Of a stretch of DNA of 64,000 nucleotides, positions 51,623 through 62,464 are shown in pieces. Origin of the DNA: Phoebastria nigripes (taxonomy: Eukaryota; Chordata; Aves; Procellariiformes; Diomedeidae). The notes beneath the pieces were generated by a model. It saw only the letters and a program-made list of their open reading frames with translations, had not been told where the DNA came from and made no database searches. The stretch is from contig JAYKAV010003376.1 of the NCBI GenBank assembly GCA_035582835.1, positions 1,394,372-1,458,371 of the forward strand. Direction: 5' to 3'. Positions within the stretch are counted from its first letter, which is position 1. Every line of letters starts with the position of its first letter. A program made the translations under genes and the position numbers.

Positions 51623-54600
51623 CAATGCTCGGTTTACACAAATTATGTAAACAAGATTTTGCCTAAGGTATTTAGAGATTTTAATACATTATATTTACAT
51701 TATATAGCTAGTATAAAGCTAAATCAATAAATAGTTCTTTCTTTGGTTAAATTAAAAGGCATAAATCCAACTCCTTCGGACTGAGCAGACTTTAAAATCG
51801 TTAAATAAATCTTCAATCCCAAGGTCTCAACCCTACAGGTAATGTGGGCCAGGCTAACCATCTTCTGGGTCTACAGTCAAAGAATACAGATTAAAATACA
51901 ACTCCAGCCCCACAGATGCATTACAGTCACCACTCAGGAGATCTAAATAGAAACCAACTCAAACATAGTCAAAATCCCAGCAGAGTCAATGCAGTAAAGT
52001 GCTACGGGGCAAATGTAGCTAATAGCTCCACATAGCACGATTTCCCCTACATGCAAGTACATTCAGCGTCACTATCAACATGGTAATTATTGCTTAATGC
52101 TGTGCTACAAAAGAGGGAAAACAAATTTCTGTATATGGAAGTGAAAGAAGAATGAATGTATCTAAGGTTTTCACTGGTTTCTAAGGGCCATACATATCTT
52201 CAAAATATCTGCATGTCCTTCAGGGCAACTAGGTAAATTTTAAAACCATAAAATGCTTTACATTGGTGTATATAAAGGACCTCAGGCTTGCTTTTTTGAT
52301 GGAATGATATTAATCGGTTGTACTATGTTATTTCCCAAGCACCAACCAAAAAAGGACATCTAGTGAGCAAGGCACGGAAAGTAAAATGGGTGCTTCCTGT
52401 CCCCAAAAGTTTAGGGTGCAGTAACCAAAGGCAGCTGCCCAGATCTGGGGGTTGAACTGACTGTGTGGACAAAGACAGTTTGTTTCCTATTGGGATTACA
52501 GCTATCACACTGAGCTGTGTGGCACCCAACCAAGCAGTAGAAAGTGCTGAGGACAGGAATGAGTAAAATCTGCCTCTCATCTGAAATTTGCCATTGCCAT
52601 GAAACAAGGACTCAGACCCTGAAATGCCTTCCTGCACTTGGGTGTTATTTCAGGTATGTCAGGACAACTGACTAGATCATTAACGTTTCCTCTCCAGGTT
52701 GAAGCCTGGACAAACTACATATTATGCCAGCTTCTCTGGAAATGCGGGTGTACGTATTAGAGGATGGAGCAAATAGAGAGCACAAAAGACATAAGGACAG
52801 GGAAGACAGGCCGTAGACCAGGATATGAAGTTACATGAAATGGCACTAAGATGGAGACTGAGTGCACAGCAGAGAACATGACTACCTCGTGCAGTCCTGG
52901 TATTTAAAAGACCTAACAGCTATTTTGGATTTTCCCTTCACAACTCAAAAAGATAAGGGGAATGAATGGGAAAGAACAAAGCAGAATAAGTAACATAAGA
53001 GCAGCAAACAAATGCCACAACTTTCTTCTTGTAGTTAGCTTAGGAAAGTATAAACTAAATGGAAAGAAAAGAGAAGGTTAGGTTTGAGGCAAAGAAAGGG
53101 CAAGCCAGATGAAGGACAAGCGTGGAGTGAAGGTGAGATGAAGAGCCTGACATGGAAGTGGAAGAACCGTGAAGCAAAAGGCCGACCTGCACAGCTACAG
53201 AAAGTCCAGTGAAAACTTCAGAAAGGTCACTGACTTTCCAAAGGTTTCCCTGTGTGGCTACAGGATGAAAGGGTGCGACCTGGGACCTATGCATGAAAAC
53301 AGTTTGTATAGACTAACACCACCACATATAATTCATTTACTGTCATTCCTTTCAGAACATTTTCTTCTTATAAAGTGGATCATAACAGTTTTTCTGCAGG
53401 TGATTTCTTAACTCAATGGATTCTTTATGCTCAAAGATTCTTTTTTGTGAAGTTCCAAGCATTTTTTTTCTAAGAGTTTTTAACTGGACAAGGGTAGTTA
53501 TAAAATGTGAGCTGCAAAATTGACTTAAGATTTGAACCCTTCTTCACAATTTAAGATTTTTTACTCATAGTTAGATAAACAACAATTTATGAAAATCCTT
53601 CTAAAAATTATTTTACTATATGAAACAGTGCTCTTTCTGGAATTTAAGAAATAACCAGCTTATACATTTAGTAACCTTGCACAATATTAACCATAAATGA
53701 TGATTTTATTGAGTTTGTTTTTTCTAAAACTATATATTGCTGCCAACTTAAACCAAAGTATTTCTTGTTTTTACCATGACCAGTTGTATATATCCTACAG
53801 ATGGCAACTTTCAACAGTAACATAGTTTCGCCTATCTTTCCTTGTCTATGATTCCCACAAGCCAGTTTATCTCCCAGAACTTCCCTTAAATTCTAACAAA
53901 GGAATTTTCCTTAAAACTGATGGTATAGAATAGTTCCCTGTTATTTTTCATGTTATTTATATAATTTCCCTGGTAGCATACTGTGCTATTATATACTATA
54001 AATTGTACTTTATTTTGGAAAGAACTTTTGGTGGTGTTATTTTTAGGTCCAACTCTACTTCTGCTGATATCCAACCCAGCTAAGAAAACAGCCGTAGGAA
54101 CATTTAAAATCTCACGTACAGTTTTGGGATGACATCCATATTATGAATGCTATGGGAACAGCAGTACGATATGAGTAAATAAATACACCACTGCATAAAA
54201 AGAATGTACCCTGAACATACATGTAGGTGCACTTTTACATTCTAGAGAAATGAGAAGTTGGATTTACTTTTTTTAAGCATTATTTCTGTGGCCTTTTTCA
54301 GACCAAGTAAATTGCCACAAATTGCATTTAGGTGACATTTCAACCTAGCTGCAGTCAGATCCATTGGAAAGTACAGAATCTGATACCAACATGATTTCAA
54401 AGGTATGATACATCACACTGAAGCCTGTAACTTCTATTTTTTTGAAGACGAAGAGTATACTTTTCTTTTACAGAACTGTTATTACATAACCTAACGCTGA
54501 ACGTAGAAATGGGAAATTTAACCTTAGAAAAATTGTCTATTTTCTTTGCTTCATGCTTTAAAACAGTCATAACTGAGCAGTTAAAAATGGACCAGTAGAT

Positions 54601-54717
54601 ATCAGTAGAACTGATCAACTATTTTTACTGGGGTACCCAGTCATTTAGACGGTAAATAAGGGATATTTGATCAATGAACCAGCAATGTGACATCTGGTGT
54701 GCAGTTTCACAGTCTTA
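51623..54717. other. Intron, no gene recognised
   Basis: The 104-codon minus ORF at 52323-52637 lies in a mildly GC-richer patch and shows no recognisable domain. Nothing else seen. Confidence 0.6.
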
Positions 54718-54815
54718 GGGCCTCATTCTGCTCTCTCTCATACCAGCATAAATCAGGAGTAACTTATGTAAACTAAAAGCACGCACCAAAATGGCGTGGA
54801 GTCAGAATGAAGCAC
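54718..54815. mobile_element. Decayed MITE-like repeat with terminal inverted repeats
   Basis: The left end GGGCCTCATTCTG (54718-54730) and right end CAGAATGAAG (54803-54812) are inverted repeats with 9 of 10 bases matching in the inner part. The interior TACCAGCATAAATCAGGAGTAAC resembles the widespread sauropsid repeat containing 'ACACCAGTGTAAATCAGGAGTAACTCC'-like sequence. It is a short non-autonomous relic. Confidence 0.6.
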
Positions 54816-56391
54816 CTTGTGTTCCAATCTGTTTCACTCAGTAAGTATCTCATGCCTGATTTAAGAGATTGGCTCACTTACAGAGCTCTATATCAGACAT
54901 ATTGCCTTGTTTTAAAATATGTATGTTTAATATTTAATTTAGCAGAATTCCATATTCCAGTCTCTGTGTACTGTGGAAGTCCCTTTGAGGCTTGTGGTTT
55001 GTATGTGCAGTTGCAATTCTCCTCAAGTGTAATTTGGAAGCACCATTGCCTAATGGGGTGAAAGGAAGTATCTGTCTCCAATTAATCTTGGCTCTCTTTT
55101 GAGAGAGTAATGAAAATATTGCCAAACCAGTGGCGATTTGTAAAGTGGGCTGTAGGGGCTGAGCCAGGCTCACTAAAACTCATTTAGTATAGTATGTATG
55201 ACAGTGGAATACTAGTAGAGGTACGGGTCTCATCAATTGTCCACACATTTCAAGTATGCACAGCTAATTTAGACTACCACCTTCAAATGACAACACACTT
55301 AAAAATTTTGCCAACTCTGAAATATTGTTTATAATGCTACATATAACTGTTATTGTACACGAAACTGTATAAGTATCATAAAATAGGTATTGTAAATGTA
55401 AATTGAGCCTGTGCTTATATTTTCATAGAAATATAAAAATTATTTTTCATTATATTATGCTGTACAATATTGCATAATATATGCCGAGATGACAGACACA
55501 TCAATAATATGCAAAAAACTAATTTCACAATTGTAAAAAACGCTCACAGATTTTGAAGTGATGATCTGTTGGGACAAACCGTAGAAAGTTTGAAGTTACT
55601 TAAGGCCAACAATGGCAGAATGAAAATGGCAGTTTAAATGATACCTGGGTGACCATCATAGCTAGCTTGCAGGAGAGACTATTTTCAAGACCATTTGGCA
55701 CATCTAGACTTTGGGATAGCTCCCTGAAGTAAAGAATATAAACATTAAAAGGTCAGAAATAGAACAGCTAAGTTATCCATTCACACTGGAAATGGGAATC
55801 TTTGCCATTTGGCTCTGAAACACTTTGCCATTCTGCATCCTAATGACAATTACATGTCCCATACTGATATTTCACTTTCAATTTTCATAGAATTAGTGAA
55901 AGTATTTAAGGAGTTAATGGAGGCATAGTACTTTCTTTAGAGAAAATATGAAATTAGATTAGAAATTAGATTGCCTTGAAAACATTACATGCAGCAAAAT
56001 GTGCACTCAGAAAGCCTTCAGGCGTAATCATCTAAGCATGGTTTCTTGTGACTTGCATTTTACTGTTCCGTGACAAAGAAAAATAAAAAACCCCAAAGAT
56101 CTGTGGCAAGATTCTGTTGTCTCCAAGAGGCACAGTTCAAAACTTCATAATCCAGGAGAAGTGAAATTGTTTCAAACCATTCTGCATCCTCACAATCACA
56201 AACTACTGCAGGGAGCTGTAAAATTCCCCTGCATACAGGGAATGAACCAGTGTATTGGTGGCTACATGGCAGCTCGACAGATATGCCGCAGCCTTCCCCT
56301 AACATGCTACCCTGCTTCAGCCCCGTGCCCAGCATGAGGACTTCAGTGTTTGTCCTCAGACAGCATCTTTAAGTTACCTTTCACCATGTGC

Positions 56392-56490
56392 TACCAGGGG
56401 TATCGTCCCTTTGCCAGGAATAGAGCTTTTAAGGGTGTCTTTATGCCAGTCTGATTCCTCTTATCTTACATAAGGGGCCAGAGCAGGGAC
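56392..56490. mobile_element. Possible MITE-like remnant
   Basis: The stretch TTATGCCAGTCTGATTCCTC (56441-56460) and CATAAGGGGCCAGAGCAGGG recall conserved pieces of the same broad class of short palindromic repeats seen at 54718. The match is partial and no clear inverted termini were found. Confidence 0.25.
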
Positions 56491-57812
56491 GGAGTTCGCT
56501 TTCTTAGCTCTAAATCTATCCTACATGGCACGCAATTCTCTAAAGTACAGCCAGCTTCTGCTTTGATGAAGCACTGTGCAGTGAAGACTGAAGGATCCTG
56601 TTTTTCACCATTTAAAGATGTATGATAGCAACAAAGCTGTATGTTAAAATATTTAACTCGCAGAGAACTTATGGAAATTGTCTATTCAAGCTCAGCAAAG
56701 ACATTAAATTACCAAGCTGTTCTAGGACAGTTGTGTGTGGAGAAAAGCCAGAAATGCTCTGAGATTGTACTGTTACTTACAAAGATTACAGCATGAGCCT
56801 GATTCAGAAGCGTTTTATACAGATCAGCATGGTGAGCTGCAAAATGTTACGATATCAATTTCTGCAAAACATACTCTGTGTGTACATATAGATATAAAAT
56901 CAGGACTTATACACAGCACATTTCCTGCCACATTTTGAATGGCATCTGCTTGTTTAGTTTGCTGAAATATGAAAAATAATATTTAGCAACTACTGGTAAC
57001 ACAATGTTAACAAGATTTAAGAGTATAGCTCTGTCTGTCAAAATGCAGATAAAAGACAAATCCTTCTATCTCAGTGTTTTAATCAGATCAGGATTTTGAT
57101 GAATATGCAAATGTGAGTGTTTATACACTATTTTCAGAGTGAAAGGAAACAAATTCAGTTTCATTATAGAATTAATGACAGCTCTGTCCTCTAAGATTAA
57201 TAATTAAAACCCTACACACACTAAAATGATAGTGCTCCTTCCTCCCACCCTCTGAAGATTTTACTTTTCTTTTTTTTTTTTTAATACCCCTTTCCCTTAT
57301 AATTGTTTGTCCCGCTAATTGGAATGATTAATAATTAATACTAGTTCAGGGATACGTAGTAGTCATCTTTAGAACAAGAACTGTACTTAACTGACAAAAG
57401 GGTTAAAAAATGCTTTCTTTTGTTAATTCTGTTTTTACTCTTCTCCATAAGTTAATTTTTTCCTCCAAGTTTTATGCCACCATCAGGATCTCAACGGTCT
57501 GCTCTAATGCTGGAAGCCTTTTATTTATTCCAGTGCAGGCTACACATACAATTTCATTCCGAATTTCACAATATATGCTGGGATTCTTTTTAAAGCCCCA
57601 GCTGCTGGGATCAGCAGTCTTCANAGGAATCGCAGTTTTCTTTTTCTGACACACACACACTACAAGTTTAGACCAAATCAAATCTCAGAGAAAAGATTAA
57701 GAACGTGGGACAAGTGCACTATAAAGTCTGAGAACGCAAAAGGAAAAAAAACCAACCCAAGATTTCAGCTATTATTTTTTAATCTGATGAGTTCTGAGTT
57801 GATATGGGAGTG

Positions 57813-57821
57813 GCTGAGTCA
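57813..57821. promoter_or_regulatory. ARE/AP-1-type site (GCTGAGTCA)
   Basis: GCTGAGTCA is the reverse complement of TGACTCAGC, an antioxidant-response/AP-1 consensus. It lies about 630 bp downstream of the AGBL4 exon in gene direction. Candidate only. Confidence 0.22.
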
Positions 57822-58447
57822 TGCTTTCCAAATCCTCAGGACAGGCAACGTTTCAGAGAAAGGTTATAGCAAAGTGAGCAGAAGTTCAGCCTTACCATTA
57901 ACCCTCCTTCCTGCACCAGAAGAACTATCACATTTCATTTTATGTGGCCACTAGGATCTATACTGAGACCACTAAACCCCTTTTAACTTCAAATCACCAA
58001 AGCAGACATTGTAAGAGTAAATAAAATAGGTAGTTTGTGTATGTTTTGCATTATTTTACCAAGAAAAGCTATACTCTAGTTCCAAAGACACATATTTTCT
58101 TCTGAACAGAAAAGCTCTTCCAGAAAGACAAATGGACAGAGTACTCTAAAAATCACGTTTCTTCAATAAAGCTGTTTCAGTTTCATCTTTTAATGTCTTT
58201 AGAGGTGAATTGATCCTACGTGGGAATTTAGCATTGCCTTGCGTATCGCAAAGGAAATATTTTATGTGAAATTAAATTAGCATTTGTCTATATTTCACCA
58301 TGCAGGTACGCTACCTCGTGTGTCATTGATAGCAGTAAAACAAATATGTGCGTGTGTGTACTTTAGCAGGGATGATGAATTATACTCTATAAGCATTTAA
58401 GGGTAGACATTCATAATGAAGCCTGCTAGTTGGCAAGCATGCTTATT

Positions 58448-58453
58448 ACTTAC
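58448..58453 (-). promoter_or_regulatory. AGBL4: Splice donor of the AGBL4 exon (GTAAGT)
   Basis: The minus strand reads GTG|GTAAGT. The six intronic bases match the U1 consensus perfectly. The open frame continues past this point (VSNKHA) but loses resemblance to CCP6, which supports splicing here. The intron that follows occupies the rest of the window, down to position 1. Confidence 0.88.
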
Positions 58454-58670
58454 CACACTGAGTCCTAGCAATTCTCTGCAAAAGTAGTCCATGTTCCTCC
58501 TTTGTAGGTTGTCAAGATAGTGCTGAAGGCGAGTATAGGTGTAGGGGTAGCAGTAAGCAAATTGGTAAGTGTCATCCTCTCGGTCAAAGCAAAAAGCAAA
58601 TGACATGACATAGTTCTTCCTGTGGTCTGGGCAGCGATAGTAATACACATTTTTAGAGGGTATTCTTTGC
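58454..58670 (-). CDS. AGBL4: Internal exon of AGBL4 (cytosolic carboxypeptidase 6), N-terminal domain
   Basis: Seen: on the minus strand a pyrimidine-rich tract ending TTTTTTAG precedes the exon, and a perfect GTAAGT donor (plus-strand 58448-58453) follows it. The 217 bp hold the last base of a split codon plus 72 full codons, so the entry phase is 2 and the exit lies between codons. The peptide runs from QRIPSKNVYYYRCPDH through FAYCYPYTY to GLSV with no stop. Known: the tyrosine-rich YPYTY segment typifies the N-terminal domain of the CCP (M14D) carboxypeptidases, and the peptide closely matches my memory of vertebrate AGBL4/CCP6. In that protein a Trp codon (TG|G) precedes QR, which fits the split codon here. 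CCP6 is a cytosolic zinc enzyme that removes glutamates from polyglutamylated tubulin and other proteins. The zinc-binding HxxE motif should lie on a later exon, at lower coordinates, not found here. Inference: a functional exon under strong constraint. Other CCP paralogues match less well as I recall them. Confidence 0.93.
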
Positions 58671-58700
58671 CTAAAAAACAAAACCAACATATAGATACAT
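58671..58700 (-). promoter_or_regulatory. AGBL4: Splice acceptor and polypyrimidine tract of the AGBL4 exon
   Basis: Read on the minus strand, the bases just before the exon are T-rich (GGTTTTGTTTTTTAG), with the AG at plus-strand 58671-58672. This fixes the exon start at 58670. The tract is short but has an uninterrupted run of six T directly before the AG. No branch point was assigned. Confidence 0.85.
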
Positions 58701-58800
58701 TGACATATATTTACATTGACATAAGAAATCTGAACAAAAAGGCCATGTGAGATTCAAATTTCCTCTAAAGCAAATGAAATGTAACAGCTTGAACAGCTCA

Positions 58801-58912
58801 GGAGCTGGCGAGCAGATCCCAGAGCCTGCGTTTCGGAGCACTCATCCAGACAACCTCCACGCCAGGGGCCCGGGCACGGCACAGCTACTGTGCCGGCGCG
58901 CCAGTCGCCAGA
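58801..58912. other. Small CpG-rich patch near the AGBL4 exon
   Basis: Ten CpG dinucleotides lie within 112 bp, including an 8-bp GGCGCGCC (58895-58902), in otherwise AT-rich, CpG-poor intron. The patch begins about 130 bp upstream of the exon in gene direction. It is too short for a classical CpG island. Open frames here on both strands reflect high GC. Confidence 0.6.
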
Positions 58913-61081
58913 GGGACTGCAGCCCTCTCCAGGTGCCCAAGCTGACAGAGTCACCATAGCAGGGGAGAGCATCACACAACCAGAGAAACCCACTCCCAAG
59001 AAGTGAAAAGGATGCACAGGCAGTTAAGGTATCCTCTGCTTCGCTGTCAAGCTGGTGCAATCTCATACCACTACACAGGCTTCAGCCAAACCTCTGGCTG
59101 GAGTGTGGCTACATCCTTTCACCCAGGCCTAATTCACCAGCACAGAGGCGAGGCATAATTAATGAAGGAACGTCAGTATAAGGCAACATTGACAGAACTG
59201 TTACCGAAATTCAGGACATCTTTATATTTTTATTATCCTTAATAGTCAGGGGATGTATCAACACCTAGCCAATGAATGGAGGAAAAGGTAAATTCTTGAG
59301 GTGAAAAAAANCCCAAAAACCCAAACAAAAAACTTCAGGTATGGAAAATAACCTGGTCCTAAATTAGAAAGCAAAGGAGAAGAGGGTACTTGGTCCTGTT
59401 CCAAATTGGATTGCTGCCCTCCTCGAGAGTTCTGGCTTATAGTGCTGACAAGATAAAAATGAATATACATGATGGTAAATAAATATAATAGAGACATTTA
59501 TGTCATTGTTATCAAGCTGGTATCTGTTTAAGGAATAACAAATGTNTGCCTGACATCTTTCACCCAACTTCAATTATTCTGTTATTTCTCAACAGAAATG
59601 AGTAACGTTTCAGAGGTGGGTCAAGCACTTGTTCTAGGGACTAGAGATGCTCAATATTTCTGTTTGTACTCTTTCTTAATTTCGTAGATGGATTTTCTAG
59701 CTTTACTTAAACAGGAGATTCTCTAGTCATGCCATGCACTTGTAATTTGATGTAACTAACTTACCAGTCATGTTTGGCAACAAAACACTATGGTCCTGCA
59801 GACTCTAACTGATTCAATTACACATTATAAACAGGTCTCATCTAANGACTGGAGCAGATCTCAGCTAAACTAGGATCACGGTGAGGGAAAACATAATAAG
59901 ATTTACAGACATAGCAGTAGTAATGTGCCTCTTCGTAATAGTTCCAAGAAGCCGGTCTACTGCAGAGCATCAGTTTTGGCCTTTCATTGCTAATATGAAA
60001 TAGAGGACAAAACCCTCTCATTATGCAGAAGTACGCGTTTGCCAATTAGCAGCAGTTAAGGAGTCTGATCAGCAAGACTCAGGAGCTACAAAGAGAAACA
60101 GAAAGGAATTGAGATGTTCTTGAAAAAGTACAATAGAGAGCCAGTGATGCAGTTAATTAGACTTGAAATAAGAATTTATTTGCCCCTTTTATTGCCCTGG
60201 TTCTTGAACATTCAGGGCTTCAAGAATTTACTTCAGCATTTTTGGTTAAATAAGACACTTGCTTATCACTAAGATCTGAAAATGATTTTTAAGCCACAAA
60301 TATGAAGGACAGAAAAACAATTCTTTTAATTTTTTTTAAAAGTATCAGTAGGGGAAAAATGCCACCAGCCGTCTGCATGCAGTACCCTAACCTAATAGGT
60401 TTCTCCAGTATCTTAACATATTTCTATCATTTGCCCTTACTCTGGAGTGCTATAGGACATCCCTCATTTGATCTCAAATCAAGCAGATGATATGGCAGTG
60501 GGTAAATGTATTCTAGCTCCCAGTCCTCAAACCGTAATGCAAGTTTAAACAGTATGTTGCTGAGTTGTTGAACTTTATTTGTTTCCAAATTAGCATGGGA
60601 GAAATAATAAAGGACAAGCCTCACTTTATGCTATAAAAATTTCATGTAAAATGAGACCAATAGGAGGAAATTCAGAATTTTAGAAAGGCTAATGCTAATT
60701 GAAATTCATCTGCTGATAGTTAATGTTTAAATGACACATAGTTCTCCTTGGTTCAATAACTTTCTACTTTTAAGCAAGTTGAAGACAACTTTGTTAATGT
60801 ATTAAAGGCACTTTTGATATTTCATTCCCTTTCCCCTTCATTATAGAAGCTAAGCATCTGTTTTATTATCCACTTTGACACATCACTTTATGGCTGCATT
60901 TGGCTATTATGGCTAATCTTGATTTCTAGGACATCTGGTATTGACATTTCACTATCTGGTGTCTGACACAACAGCAGAAACCATCCTCAGTTCCTAGGTT
61001 TAAATTCACCCTCTCAGGGCAGAAAGTGCCCAAACTCTTAATTCAAACCATATCTTCCAAAAATAATTATAATAGTACTCC

Positions 61082-61136
61082 TGTCACTGCTAATCTATTT
61101 TTATCTCTCTAGCACTTTGTCACTGCTAATCTATTT
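61082..61136. repeat. 19-bp direct duplication, 36 bp apart
   Basis: TGTCACTGCTAATCTATTT occurs at 61082-61100 and again, identically, at 61118-61136. This looks like a recent local tandem duplication of a 36-bp unit, or replication slippage. Confidence 0.85.
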
Positions 61137-61230
61137 GTGAGTCATATAGAGAAAGAGAGTTAGTGTTTAGATACCAACAACACATCTTACACACAGGAGT
61201 CTAATCAGATTGAGATCTTATCAGGGAATT

Positions 61231-61266
61231 AAAGAAAAAAAAGGGAAAGAAAAAGAAAGAAAAGAG
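61231..61266. repeat. A/G-rich low-complexity tract
   Basis: Thirty-six bases of A and G, in units such as AAAG and GAAA. The open frame reading through it on the minus strand is a low-complexity artefact. Confidence 0.75.
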
Positions 61267-62080
61267 ACATAGTGCTAGATATCACCAACTGAGTTTTTGA
61301 TAACGAAAAGACATTGCTCAGTTCTTGAATTAACCTTTGTGTCCTAGACACACTATTGTTTACTCTTTCCCTTTTTTGTTCTATGCCTTCTGGAAAAGGA
61401 CACCCACACACTGTGGCAGCAGCTGCTCCTATTAATTTAAAGCTATTACAAAAATTAAAATTAAACCCAATTACTTTGGCTGGTTTATAGCCGGGGAACG
61501 GCTTAGTCTGATTGTTCCCTCTGGTTATGGACAAAAACAATATTCCTACCTACAGGCAGCTGCCAGTGGAATACTAATGCATCTAGGGCCTGGCAGGGAC
61601 AGATTCAGAATGCAGAGTCTAACTGCATTTCTTACTAGAGAAAAATATCTTATCATGGATCTGCAGAAATGCACCAACTTCTTACACTGTAAGTCACAAT
61701 GAAGCTGATTTGTAGTTAGAGGTAGGAAAGCAAAATGATGGTAGAAAGCTTAATGCTCAGATTTGCCATTTTGCATTTCCAGGCAGCTCACGCTAAGAAA
61801 TGCACCCTGCTAATTGATATACAACTGCCTGGATTTCAGCGCTTCTGAATGGTTATTTAAAGGAGAACCACCCCAATTCTAAGTACAGCCACAGAGCATA
61901 ACATGCAAGCAACTAATTTCCAGTCTGTTTTTAGAAATATATTTACAGAAATGAAGCTTGATATTTTACATCATTTTGAAACAAATTCAGACTGCCTAGT
62001 CTTAAAGATAAACGCAAAATTCTTTCTGTCAAAGGACGAAGGAAGCACAGAAATGAAGATTTTCTCTCTGTTTTGACTCT

Positions 62081-62104
62081 CATAGTCCAATGCATAGTCC
62101 AATG
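62081..62104. repeat. 12-bp perfect tandem duplication
   Basis: CATAGTCCAATG is repeated twice head to tail (62081-62092, 62093-62104). Confidence 0.85.
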
Positions 62105-62448
62105 CCAGATTTCTTACTCCAAGTGTGAATGCACATGTGCTTGTCTGTTCCTATATGTTTGCCACATTGCAGTCCGGAGTCAGGACATTTACTCTGTTTT
62201 GGTAGCATGCAATAAGATCAAATTTGTCAGTTTACAAAAAAAAATTGGAGTCCTAATTCAGTCTCAAAAACCTGGTAACTTCAGAGGCCCCAGGGTTTTA
62301 CTCTTTTCTACTACAACAGGCGGTCAGGGGAATTACACACAACTGAGCTTTGAAAATTTTACTCTAACTATACTTCTATTTTGAACATAATTTTAATTTC
62401 AACTCTAATAATTTTGATCTTAAAGGCAAACTTTATTATCTATTCTGC

Positions 62449-62464
62449 TTTTTTTTTTTTTTTT
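62449..62464. repeat. T16 homopolymer
   Basis: Sixteen consecutive T. On the AGBL4 sense strand this is A16. Confidence 0.75.

Larger units (their letters stand above)
54816..58447. other. AGBL4: Intron downstream of the AGBL4 exon, no other exon recognised
   Basis: Very AT-rich around 55430-55500. A T13 run lies at 57270-57282 and a short (AC)n at about 57649-57660. I looked on the minus strand for the next CCP6 exon (with the HPGE zinc-binding motif) and did not find it. Confidence 0.6.

Noticed and set aside
58747..59066. Overlapping ORFs of 70-87 codons on both strands near the exon
   Set aside because: High local GC and CpG content lowers stop-codon frequency. No splice sites or recognisable protein similarity.
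59752..59790. Minus-strand TGACTG|GTAAGTTA, a good-looking splice donor after a split TG codon, of the phase expected for the preceding AGBL4 exon
   Set aside because: The in-frame upstream sequence has a stop after about 8 codons (TAG) and does not resemble the CCP6 sequence expected before the exon.
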